DNA of 64,000 nt from CBDHFN01 sp965262605 (GTDB taxonomy: Bacteria > Pseudomonadota > Alphaproteobacteria > JASGCL01). The position numbers and the translations under genes are program-made. Below the pieces are notes generated by a model. It was given only the letters and a program-made list of their open reading frames with translations, was not told the DNA's origin and made no database searches. Location: assembly GCA_965262605.1 (NCBI GenBank), contig CBDHFN010000003.1, positions 1,054,001-1,118,000 of the forward strand, in the 5' to 3' direction. Positions within the stretch are counted from its first letter, which is position 1; each line of letters opens with the position of its first letter. Positions 44,006 through 51,660 of this stretch are shown here, piece after piece.

Positions 44006-46040
44006 TTTATCGGTATTATACCGCTGTTTTGTTGCCAAAGAATCAACAGAATCGCCATTTTCATGGTCGGTGGCGTTTGTTATTTTAGGCTTATCGCTGT
44101 ATTTTTCGTTGCCATCTGAACCGACTTTGCCAATTATATTAATGTTATCACTGATTTTTATGGTAATTATAGGTGTTTTTCGCCATAAACCATGGGTTTT
44201 AAGCGTGAATATGCTAATTTTTGGCTTTGTTTTGCCATGCTCCCAAGCTTATTTTATCAGCCAAAATCAACCGAATTTTTCCTTGCAAGGCGTTAGTTTT
44301 ATTGAAGGTAAAATCATAAAATTTGATGGGGTCGCCGATAAAAAATACCTTTTAATCGCGCCGAAAACCATTGATGATGAGGTAGTATCTGGGTTTTTAT
44401 TACGCATAAGCGCGCCAAATTATCCCGATATTTTTACCAAGCCCCTTGGTTGCGAAGTTATTGTGAAGGCAAAATTATTTGGCTTGCCCAAACCCATCAG
44501 CAATGAAGCATCAGATTATCGGGTTAATTGGTGGTTTAGCAAAATTTTTTCGTTCGGAAATATTATCAGCGACCCTGTTTTTGGCAAAGGTTGCAGCGGT
44601 GATAATTTTTCTTCGCAACAAAAATTAAACGAAAATTTTACCAAGACATTGGATTCCAGCATCAGCCCAATAGTCATCGCGATGGTAAGCGGACAACGCA
44701 ATAACCTTAGCACTGAAATTATCCAAGATTTTCAAAATAGTGGCTTGATTCATATTTTATCAATATCTGGTTTGCATATTACCATGATTGCTGGCTTGAT
44801 TTTCTTTGTGATTCGCCGATTATTGTTAATTTTTTTGCCATCAATGCCATCAATTACCATTAAGAAAACTGCTGCTTTGGTGGCGGGATTGCTGATTTTA
44901 TTTTATGGCGGCTTTGCCGAATATAGCCCCGCTATGATTCGCTCAATCATTATGACGGAGATTATCATTATTGCGGTTTTGGTGAACAGGGTGCAAATTA
45001 ATATCAGATTATTAATTTGTGCATTTTATGGATTAATTATTTATGATGCCAGCATAATTTTTAATGTTGGCTTTCAATTATCGTTTATTTCCGTGGGCGG
45101 ATTTATGCTTATTTATAATGTTTATATTGAAAAATGGCGGAATTTCATTATTTTTAATTTGCCTTTCGCGGGGATTTTATTGCTTTTTGTGGGTATTTTT
45201 TTGTCAGGAATTATTACGATATTTTTAAGCGCACCCATTATTTTATATAATTTCGGCAGTATTAATTTCGTTGGAATTTTCAGTAATATTTTGGCGATTC
45301 CATTGATGGATTTTTTGGGTATGCCCTTGGTATTTTTAAAAATATTATTACTTGGTTTGGGTGAATTTTCATTGATAAATCAATCTATTAATGCTGTGTT
45401 TAAATTATTATTGCACATCGCCCAATTTGCCGCGAATCATACAATATGGCAAATAACATACCCCAGATTTTCCGATGATATAATGATTTTATGGTTTGGG
45501 GGCATAATAATCTTATTTTGTGCGAATAATCGGGTGAAATTTCATTTAATTTTACTGGTTATTATTGCTTGTATCATTTTATACGCCCCAATCAAGCCTG
45601 CAATATTATTGGCAAACCAAGGCAGGATTTTCGCCATTAAAACCATGCAAAATAACCAAGAAATTTGGCTTAGCAATGCCGATGATGGTTATATATTAAA
45701 GCAATGGCAACAAATATACCGCCTAGATAATTTAGAATATGCACCACTTAAAGCCAATAATTACCCAATTTTTTGTGATGATAAAAATTGCATCCTCAGG
45801 GTGAGTGATAAAAAAAGCGATGAAATCATAATATTTAATCCAAGCCGCGAATCATGGGCAGAGGATTGCTTGCGCGGTAAAATAATTATCATGGCGAATC
45901 AAGATAAATTTGATGATGATTGCCAAATTTCGGTATTAGACAAACAATTTTTTCAAAAAAATCACTTTGTTTTAATTGATGGTAATTATAAAATGCGCGT
46001 ATTAGCGACTAATTTTACAAGATATTGGCATTTATTGTAA
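43983..46040 (+). CDS. ComEC/Rec2-family competence membrane protein
   Basis: ComEC forms the inner-membrane channel for single-stranded DNA uptake. The 685-residue protein has an N-terminal DUF4131-like part (two or three helices and a beta domain, about 20-210), then the Competence core: SGQRNNLSTEIIQDFQNSGL near 237 and ILSISGLHITMIAGLI near 256, with about eight further helices. The C-terminal about 150 residues are a soluble beta domain without an HxHxDH metallo-beta-lactamase motif, as in many alphaproteobacterial ComEC proteins. The ATG lies within the end of the preceding glycosyltransferase gene. No other competence genes are near except recR. Confidence 0.85.
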   Translation: MVKSIISNLSVLYRCFVAKESTESPFSWSVAFVILGLSLYFSLPSEPTLPIILMLSLIFMVIIGVFRHKPWVLSVNMLIFGFVLPCSQAYFISQNQPNFSLQGVSFIEGKIIKFDGVADKKYLLIAPKTIDDEVVSGFLLRISAPNYPDIFTKPLGCEVIVKAKLFGLPKPISNEASDYRVNWWFSKIFSFGNIISDPVFGKGCSGDNFSSQQKLNENFTKTLDSSISPIVIAMVSGQRNNLSTEIIQDFQNSGLIHILSISGLHITMIAGLIFFVIRRLLLIFLPSMPSITIKKTAALVAGLLILFYGGFAEYSPAMIRSIIMTEIIIIAVLVNRVQINIRLLICAFYGLIIYDASIIFNVGFQLSFISVGGFMLIYNVYIEKWRNFIIFNLPFAGILLLFVGIFLSGIITIFLSAPIILYNFGSINFVGIFSNILAIPLMDFLGMPLVFLKILLLGLGEFSLINQSINAVFKLLLHIAQFAANHTIWQITYPRFSDDIMILWFGGIIILFCANNRVKFHLILLVIIACIILYAPIKPAILLANQGRIFAIKTMQNNQEIWLSNADDGYILKQWQQIYRLDNLEYAPLKANNYPIFCDDKNCILRVSDKKSDEIIIFNPSRESWAEDCLRGKIIIMANQDKFDDDCQISVLDKQFFQKNHFVLIDGNYKMRVLATNFTRYWHLL

Positions 46041-46067
46041 TTTTTTTCATTTTTTTCAAAAAAAATC

Positions 46068-46096
46068 TTGACATTTTTTAAAAAAAAGCATAGATA
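46068..46096 (+). promoter_or_regulatory. pal promoter
   Basis: TTGACA (46068-46073) is followed after 17 bases by TAGATA (46091-46096); GATATT two bases further is an alternative -10. It leaves an approximately 80-base leader before pal, with AGGAG near 46171. No structure is obvious in the leader. Confidence 0.5.
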
Positions 46097-46182
46097 TTGC
46101 ATTGCTTAGCGTGTGTTGGTTGTAAAGGGAAACAAATCTGCAACTAAGTTAACAACATTTTTATTATTTAGGAGTTCATAAA

Positions 46183-46734
46183 ATGAAATCGCAAATTTTG
46201 GCAGTTATTGCTTTGGTAGTTTTGGCAGCTTGTTCATATAAGCCAGATGGTGCAGGTTCTGCCGCTGGTTCAGGTTCGGCAGCACAATCAGGTTCGGCAG
46301 CGGGCACAACAGGTTCTGGAAGTGGTGCTTCTGGCGGTGCAGGCGCAGCAAATCAACCCGGTTTAGCTGGCGTAGTTCCCGGTTCAGACAGAGATTTTAT
46401 TATTAATGTCGGCGACAGAGTATTTTTTGCTTATGATAGCGCAGAAATTTCTGGTGATGCGCGCGCTGTTTTATCAAAGCAAGCTCAATGGTTAAAACAA
46501 TATCCATCAAAAACTTTAACAGTTGAAGGTCATTGTGACGAACGCGGCACGCGTGAATACAACTTGGCTTTGGGCGCAAAACGCGCAAATTCAGTTAAAG
46601 AAACTTTAATTGCTTTGGGTGTTAACCCAGACAGATTAACCACTGTTTCATATGGCAAAGAAAAACCCGCTGTTAGTGGTGCTGATGAATCAGCTTATTC
46701 ACAAAACCGCCGTGGTATTTCTGTTGTAAAATAA
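46183..46734 (+). CDS. pal: Peptidoglycan-associated lipoprotein Pal
   Basis: Pal anchors the outer membrane to peptidoglycan within the Tol-Pal system. The 183-residue precursor has a lipoprotein signal peptide with lipobox LAAC (Cys 17), a low-complexity Gly/Ser/Ala linker (about 23-62) and an OmpA-like domain: VFFAYDSAEI, LTVEGHCDERGTREYNLALG with the diaminopimelate-binding residues, RANSVK, and NRRGISVV at the end. The linker is unusually glycine-serine rich. There is no tolB or ybgF beside it, although these are often adjacent; the gene is monocistronic between its own promoter and a strong terminator. Confidence 0.93.
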   Translation: MKSQILAVIALVVLAACSYKPDGAGSAAGSGSAAQSGSAAGTTGSGSGASGGAGAANQPGLAGVVPGSDRDFIINVGDRVFFAYDSAEISGDARAVLSKQAQWLKQYPSKTLTVEGHCDERGTREYNLALGAKRANSVKETLIALGVNPDRLTTVSYGKEKPAVSGADESAYSQNRRGISVVK

Positions 46735-46751
46735 TTTTAACAACAATACCG

Positions 46752-46785
46752 AAAAGCCCCAAATATTTTTGGGGCTTTTTTATTT
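46752..46785 (+). terminator. Rho-independent terminator of pal
   Basis: AAAAGCCCCAAA (46752-46763) and TTTGGGGCTTTT (46768-46779) form a perfect 12-bp stem with a 4-base loop, followed by a T-rich stretch, 17 bases after the pal stop. Confidence 0.92.
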
Positions 46786-46805
46786 TAAAATTCCTCAATT
46801 ATTTT

Positions 46806-46983
46806 AAACCACCCCGCGCCTGACGGCAAAAATATTTCGGTTGGAAGGGAATAAAAGTATTTTGCAACGGAATTTAGTGCGTTTAAAAATAGTATTCTTC
46901 CCCTCCTAAGCGAAGCAGCTAACCGAAGGTTAGGCGGAGGGGTGCTTGCGTAATTGCCTTGGCAATAAGCAAGCGGGGTGGTT
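46806..46983. repeat. Nested palindromic repeat, copy D (inverted relative to A and B)
   Basis: The ends AAACCACCCC and GGGGTGGTT match those of copies A-C. The core appears as GCAACGGAATTTAGTGCGTT (46864-46883), the reverse complement of the core in A and B. The left part is GCGCCTGACGGC and partly decayed; the right part carries a new stem-loop (CTAACCGAAGGTTAG) and GTGCTTGCG...CAAGCGGGG, the GCTTGC-type module seen at the left of copy A. It follows the pal terminator directly. Confidence 0.8.
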
Positions 46984-47002
46984 ATTTGTTCAAACTTTTT
47001 TT

Positions 47003-47122
47003 AAACCACCCCGCGCCTGACGGCGCACCCCTCCATTTTGCTTCGCAAACTGCTTCGCAGGGAGGGGAAGGATAGCAATTTGCAACGGAATTTAGTGCGT
47101 TTAAAAATACTATCCTTCCCCT
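47003..47122. repeat. Nested palindromic repeat, copy E (truncated)
   Basis: It starts AAACCACCCC, with the stem-loop GCGCCTGACGGCGC, CACCCCTCC, the TTTGCTTCGCAAA and CTGCTTCGCAG stem-loops, GGGGAAGGATAG and the inverted core (47082-47101), then CTATCCTTCCCC and stops. The whole outer right half is missing. The remaining 100 bases before coq9 contain its promoter. Confidence 0.8.
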
Positions 47123-47186
47123 TGTCTATAAATAAAACTATATAAAATACCCGCAAAAAAATGGCGAATTTCCACACTTATTTATC

Positions 47187-47215
47187 TTGAAATAATGATA
47201 TGAATGCGTTATAAT
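47187..47215 (+). promoter_or_regulatory. coq9 promoter predicted to give a leaderless mRNA
   Basis: TTGAAA (47187-47192), a 17-base spacer and a perfect TATAAT (47210-47215) end 7 bases before the coq9 ATG at 47223. No Shine-Dalgarno sequence is present, so the transcript should begin at the start codon. Confidence 0.65.
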
Positions 47216-47222
47216 AATTATA

Positions 47223-47903
47223 ATGTATAATCATCATCATCATCATTTTCATGAACCCGCCCATAATAAATTGGCGGATGATTTTATTTTGAAATATCTT
47301 ACCCATGCTGGATTTGATGGTTTGGGTATGCACGCTTTTGAAATTGCGCTGGGGGAATTTGATGAATATCAAGCTAATATTTTGCGGGTTTTATTTCCAT
47401 CAGTGCCGAATGATTGCTTAACTTATGCGCACCAATACGCCGATTCGGTGATGATTAACGCGATTAGCGATGATATAAAAGGCGTGCGGGCAATTTTATT
47501 CCATGGACTTATGGCAAGATATGAATTTATGAAACCTTACCGATTGGCGATTCAAAAATCGGCATTGCATTTTTCTTTACCGCATCAAATTCCCTTGGGG
47601 ATTCGCTTGGTGGCGGATTCGGCAGATGCCTTATGGCAAAGGGCGGGCGATAATTCTGTTGATTTTAATTATTACACGAAACGCGCCTTGTTAATGGGCG
47701 TGATAAGCGCGACTTTGCCAGTATATTGCAACGATAAAACTGAAAATTTGCACGAAACCGCGGATTTTTTACGCCATCGGCTTGATAATGTTGTGGCAAT
47801 TGGAAAAAATATCCACCAAGCATCACAAAAATTTTCTTTACCTCGCCCTTTTAAATTCGCCCAAATATTTAATAAAATCCCTTTATGCTTAAAGACTCGC
47901 TAG
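47223..47903 (+). CDS. coq9: COQ9-family ubiquinone biosynthesis protein
   Basis: COQ9 is a TetR-like lipid-binding helper of the COQ7 hydroxylation step in ubiquinone synthesis, found in Alphaproteobacteria and mitochondria. The 226-residue protein ends with the COQ9 domain: LWQRAGDNSVDFNYYTKRALLMGVISAT near residue 138, YCNDKTENLHETADFLRHRLDNV near 168, as in the family. The N-terminal half has the helical, TetR-like pattern. An odd feature is the very His-rich start (HHHHHFHEPAH, residues 4-14). The following membrane-protein gene overlaps the 3' end by 19 bases. Confidence 0.85.
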   Translation: MYNHHHHHFHEPAHNKLADDFILKYLTHAGFDGLGMHAFEIALGEFDEYQANILRVLFPSVPNDCLTYAHQYADSVMINAISDDIKGVRAILFHGLMARYEFMKPYRLAIQKSALHFSLPHQIPLGIRLVADSADALWQRAGDNSVDFNYYTKRALLMGVISATLPVYCNDKTENLHETADFLRHRLDNVVAIGKNIHQASQKFSLPRPFKFAQIFNKIPLCLKTR

Positions 47904-48271
47904 ACACCTTAGGAATGGGTTTGGAAAAATTGGGACCAATTAAATATGGTCGCCTTTGGTGGTTGGCGGTAAGCCGAAATTTCGCGATAATTCAAACAAT
48001 ATCCTTGACGCCAGTAAGCTGTTTAATGATTGGTATTTGGATTACATATTGGGGTGGTGGTGTAAAAACTCCCGTGCATATTGACATGGTGGTGCTGGCT
48101 TATCCGTTTTTGACGGCAATTATTTTAATGATAACCATGCCAATGCTGTCAAGGGGCAAAATTTGGACGCCGATGTTTTTAAATATATTACCTTTTTACC
48201 CCATTATCATGTTCATTATTTTTAATATTGAGCTAATATTTAACATTAAGCACGGCTTGTTTCATGCCTGA
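47885..48271 (+). CDS. Unrecognised membrane protein, three predicted helices
   Basis: I do not recognise this 128-residue protein. It has a polar N-terminus (KDSLDTLGMGLEKLG) followed by three hydrophobic segments at about residues 33-55, 67-89 and 98-122. No conserved catalytic motif is visible. Overlaps with coq9 (19 bases) and recR (8 bases) support that it is translated as part of the same operon. A role in quinone or membrane physiology would be only a guess from position. Confidence 0.6.
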   Translation: MLKDSLDTLGMGLEKLGPIKYGRLWWLAVSRNFAIIQTISLTPVSCLMIGIWITYWGGGVKTPVHIDMVVLAYPFLTAIILMITMPMLSRGKIWTPMFLNILPFYPIIMFIIFNIELIFNIKHGLFHA

Positions 48272-48869
48272 ATTACAACAACATCCAATTATGGAACATA
48301 CTATTAAGCAAATGGCGAAATTACCGGGTATGGGTAACCGTTCGGCACGGCGCGCTTTGTTGCATTTATTAATGAACAAGGACAAAGACTTGCATAATTT
48401 AATTAATTACTTGCGTCAATGTTATGATGCGGTGCAATTTTGCCAGCAATGCGGGGCTTTAAATTTTCAAGATTCGTGCGATTATTGCCATAACCCGAAT
48501 CGCGATGCGCGAATTTTATGCGTGGTTGAAAATATGTCGGATTTATGGGCAATTGAACGAAGCCAAACTTATAATGGTTTATATCATATTTTGGGCGGAG
48601 TGCTATCCGCGCTTGACGGCGTGGGACCTGATAATCTTAATTTTAAAAAATTATGGCATCGGTGCGACAATCCGCAAATTAAGGAAATAATTTTGGCGAC
48701 TAATGTTACGATAGACGGGCAAACTACGGCTTATTATATTCAAGATAATTTAAAGGATTTTAAGGGTAAAATCACGCGCCTTGCCCATGGAGTGCCTGCG
48801 GGTGGGGAATTAGAATTTATGGACGATGGCACGATTAACGCGGCGTTTCATGCCCGTAATATATTATAA
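48264..48869 (+). CDS. recR: Recombination mediator protein RecR
   Basis: RecR works with RecO and RecF in RecA loading at gaps. The 201-residue protein has the helix-hairpin-helix LPGMGNRSARRALLHLL near residue 20, a four-Cys zinc finger (CQQCGAL...CDYC, near 57-76), a Toprim domain (LCVVENMSDLWAIE, YHILGG), and a Walker-like ending (RLAHGVPAGGELEFMDDGT). It lacks its common neighbours dnaX and ybaB here. It overlaps the preceding small membrane gene by 8 bases. Confidence 0.95.
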   Translation: MPELQQHPIMEHTIKQMAKLPGMGNRSARRALLHLLMNKDKDLHNLINYLRQCYDAVQFCQQCGALNFQDSCDYCHNPNRDARILCVVENMSDLWAIERSQTYNGLYHILGGVLSALDGVGPDNLNFKKLWHRCDNPQIKEIILATNVTIDGQTTAYYIQDNLKDFKGKITRLAHGVPAGGELEFMDDGTINAAFHARNIL

Positions 48870-48881
48870 ACAAGGAATAAA

Positions 48882-49790
48882 ATGCAGAACAGCACCGATA
48901 AAATTGCCCAAGAATTGCAATTAATTCGTGAATTGCTTGAAAAATCTTTGCCCAAAGCAAAACAAGCATGGGATTATAGCCAAGCAGATGCTTTTGTTTT
49001 TCAAGCTAATACGGGCGAATATCACGCAATAAAAAACATGCCGATTGTGCCGTTGGAATATTTGCAATGCGTTGATTATCAAAAGGAATTATTGCTTAAT
49101 AATTCGTTAAACCTTGCGCAAGGTTTGCCATGTAATAATGTGCTTTTATGGGGCGCAAGGGGCACGGGCAAAAGCTCGCTTGTGAAAGCGGTGCAAAATT
49201 TTATTAATCAAGATTCGCCAATTTTGCGGGCAGTCCAAGCAACAAGACGCAATATTGCGTATCAAAAAATTAAAATGATTGAAATACCGCGTGAAGATTT
49301 AGGGCATTTACCAAAAATTTTGTTGGAATTACGGGCATATAATTTCCCAATTATTTTATTTTGCGATGATTTATCGTTTGAACATGATGATATACATTAT
49401 AAATCGCTTAAAGCCGTTTTAGATGGCGGAATTGCCGGTCGCCCTGCCAATATCGTGCTTTACGCGACATCAAATCGGCGGCATTTAATGCCACGCAATA
49501 TGATTGAAAATGAACAATCTTCGGCAATTAATCCATCAGAGGCAAACGAAGAAAAAATTTCCCTGTCCGATAGATTTGGCTTGTCAATCGGTTTTTATCA
49601 CATTAATCAAGATGATTTTTTTGCCATGATAAGCGGTTATGTTCAATATTATAAAATCCCGATTGACGAAGCGCAATGGCAGGCAAAAGCTGTTGAATGG
49701 TCGCGCACGCGTGGGTCGCAATCTGGACGCACAGCGTATCAATTTATTTGCGATTTATGCGCGCAATATGGTATTAAAATGGTAAATTAA
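48882..49790 (+). CDS. DUF815-family P-loop ATPase
   Basis: The 302-residue protein is an AAA-like ATPase of the DUF815 group: Walker A WGARGTGKSSLVKAV near residue 91, Walker B ILFCDDLSFEHDD near 163, then YKSLKAVLDGGIAGRPANIVLYATSNRRHLMPR near 178, which is the characteristic core, and LSDRFGLSIGF near 227. The molecular role is unknown; members are common in Proteobacteria and often near translation or transport genes. CAAGGAATAAA precedes the ATG, 12 bases after recR. The last 50 bases of the gene are repeated at 51552-51601 (see findings). Confidence 0.85.
   Translation: MQNSTDKIAQELQLIRELLEKSLPKAKQAWDYSQADAFVFQANTGEYHAIKNMPIVPLEYLQCVDYQKELLLNNSLNLAQGLPCNNVLLWGARGTGKSSLVKAVQNFINQDSPILRAVQATRRNIAYQKIKMIEIPREDLGHLPKILLELRAYNFPIILFCDDLSFEHDDIHYKSLKAVLDGGIAGRPANIVLYATSNRRHLMPRNMIENEQSSAINPSEANEEKISLSDRFGLSIGFYHINQDDFFAMISGYVQYYKIPIDEAQWQAKAVEWSRTRGSQSGRTAYQFICDLCAQYGIKMVN
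49741..49790. repeat. 50-bp direct repeat, left copy (end of the DUF815 gene)
   Basis: These last 50 bases of the DUF815 gene, including its stop codon, recur at 51552-51601 with one mismatch. The two copies bracket the epimerase and oxygenase genes. Confidence 0.9.
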
Positions 49791-49839
49791 CTTAAATTGT
49801 TAAGTTTGCAAAATTAGGAATAGCTTAAAATTTTTACAA

Positions 49840-50769
49840 TTATTTTTTTAATTGCTGGCTTGCATACCATTCATAACTTTGCCTTAAACCAGCTTCAATA
49901 TCAAATTGTGGCGTGAATTTTAATTTTTGAAGTTTTGTTATATCAATTGAACGATTGGGTGGCGGATTATTTTCTTGATTTTGTTTTTCATATTCAACCC
50001 CTGTTATTTTTTGCAAAATATCTGCGATTGTTGTTATTTTGGTTGATATTCCAGTTGCTAAATTGATTAAACCTGTGCAATTTTTATTTATAATAACTAA
50101 TGCCCGTGCAACATCTTCCGAAAACATAAAATCCCTTGCTATTTCTGGATTACCAAGTAATTTGACTTTGGTTTTATTTATCTTTGCGTGATGAAATTTG
50201 GCAATCAAAGCTGGAATTACCCTCCCTTCGTCCATATCAAAATTATCATATTTACCATAAATATGGCTGCTGATTACAAATGAAAATGGTATAGAAAATT
50301 GTTTTTCTAAAGCTAACAATTGATTTAGTAATAATCGTTTTGATGTTGAATATGAAATTTCAGTTTCGTTATATAAATTATTTGCAAGAAAAATATCATT
50401 TTCAGTGAATGGCACTTCAGAATTAAGGTTAGGAAACAAAGCAATTGACCCAAAAGCAAGAAGCTTTTTTACTTGAAATATGCGACAAGCATCAACAATA
50501 TTCAAATTTAGTAAAGAATTTTCATGTAGAATTTCATATTGATGCTTGATTCGTCCTGATACACCATAAACTTTGGAAGCTAAATGAAAAACATATTCTG
50601 GCTTTTCTTGATTAAAAAAATCCAACACTGCATTTTTATTGGTTAAATCACAAATTTGTCGTGTATGGCAAATTAGATTATTATATCCAGATGCTTGCAA
50701 ATGTTTGGCGAAGGATTGCCCAACCAAACCATTGGCTCCAGTAATTAAGATTTTTGAATTTAATTGCAT
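49840..50769 (-). CDS. GDP-fucose-synthase-like NAD(P)-dependent epimerase/reductase
   Basis: The 309-residue protein is an extended short-chain dehydrogenase: ITGANGLVGQSF nucleotide loop near residue 9, FHLASKVYGV near 62, the catalytic YSTSK near residue 140 with a preceding Ser in GSIALFP, and DFMFSEDVARAL near 212. The overall pattern (VYGVSGR, GSIALFP, RDF-x-SEDVA) resembles GDP-L-fucose synthases that turn GDP-4-keto-6-deoxymannose into a deoxysugar, but other nucleotide-sugar epimerases fit. It follows the oxygenase gene by 21 bases and the two lie in a segment flanked by a 50-bp direct repeat, so they were probably acquired together. Confidence 0.72.
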   Translation of the reverse strand: MQLNSKILITGANGLVGQSFAKHLQASGYNNLICHTRQICDLTNKNAVLDFFNQEKPEYVFHLASKVYGVSGRIKHQYEILHENSLLNLNIVDACRIFQVKKLLAFGSIALFPNLNSEVPFTENDIFLANNLYNETEISYSTSKRLLLNQLLALEKQFSIPFSFVISSHIYGKYDNFDMDEGRVIPALIAKFHHAKINKTKVKLLGNPEIARDFMFSEDVARALVIINKNCTGLINLATGISTKITTIADILQKITGVEYEKQNQENNPPPNRSIDITKLQKLKFTPQFDIEAGLRQSYEWYASQQLKK

Positions 50770-50790
50770 TTGATTATTGTTATTAAAATT

Positions 50791-51477
50791 TTACAAATCA
50801 TAATATTCGCCACGAATTGGTGATTCGTTACGAAATTCTTTGTCCGCCCATCCAACTATAATATATTGGTCTTTTGGGCAATATGGTTCAATTGTGTTTA
50901 AGTAATGAAATCGTTTTTCATGCTCATCTCTTAGTAAGAGTCTGTTTGATTTTGGGAAAATTGGTTCGGCTTTATCTGCTTCATGAACATAAGTTAAAAT
51001 GCCACCATAATCCCAACACCAACCTTTGTTAAGAAAAAAACTATATCCAATTACACCAGCAAAAGCGTCATTATGACCACGAAATCCATCACCCCCATCC
51101 ATGCGAAATGCTAATGGAAACATTGAATATTTTGCTTCGCCACCCGTTGTTGCGCGCATAACTGGTTGTAAATAATCTGTATATAAAGTTTTCAAATAAG
51201 GTAATTCAGTTCTGTTATCAATGGTTTTAAATCTTGCGATGAATGCTTCATTTTCACCGGGTAAATTCATATTTTCAGATTTGAAAACATGCGAATAATT
51301 TTTGTCTTTATATTGGTAATGAATAGTTGTAGAGCGATTATCCAATTCATTGATTAAATTATCGTGTAAATCCTGTGGCAAAAAATTATCAATAATTGTA
51401 TAACCTTTTTCACGAAGCTCTAATTTATGCTGAGCATTAATTAAATTATTAAAATACTTTTGATTGGGTGTTGGCAT
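50791..51477 (-). CDS. 2-oxoglutarate/Fe(II)-dependent oxygenase-like protein
   Basis: The 228-residue protein looks like a prolyl-4-hydroxylase-type dioxygenase: GYTIIDNFLP near residue 25, an HxD iron motif in FRGHNDAF near 133, a KGWCWDYGGILTY strand near 151 and a distal His in RFHYLNTIEP near 188. The C-terminal IVGWADKE segment is unusual. The substrate is unknown; together with the sugar-reductase gene it may alter a glycan or a small molecule. The ATG at 51477 has GGAG nine bases upstream and is preferred over a TTG four codons earlier. Confidence 0.62.
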   Translation of the reverse strand: MPTPNQKYFNNLINAQHKLELREKGYTIIDNFLPQDLHDNLINELDNRSTTIHYQYKDKNYSHVFKSENMNLPGENEAFIARFKTIDNRTELPYLKTLYTDYLQPVMRATTGGEAKYSMFPLAFRMDGGDGFRGHNDAFAGVIGYSFFLNKGWCWDYGGILTYVHEADKAEPIFPKSNRLLLRDEHEKRFHYLNTIEPYCPKDQYIIVGWADKEFRNESPIRGEYYDL

Positions 51478-51551
51478 AAAATTCTCCAAATAATTAAAGT
51501 AAATAATATATTTTTAATAAATTTTGTCAAGGTTAAATGTATATTTACCCA

Positions 51552-51601
51552 AATTTATTTGCGATTTTTGCGCGCAATATGGTATTAAAATGGTAAATTA
51601 A
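51552..51601. repeat. 50-bp direct repeat, right copy (orphan DUF815 gene end)
   Basis: It is identical to 49741-49790 except for one base (A to T at 51568). It encodes the last 15 residues and stop of the DUF815 protein but has no upstream gene. The following 59 bases (51602-51660) contain nothing recognisable. Confidence 0.9.
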
Positions 51602-51660
51602 GCGAAATTATTCATAAGACGGACGCGATGGCGATAAAGACGGCGACGGCAATTAAGCGG

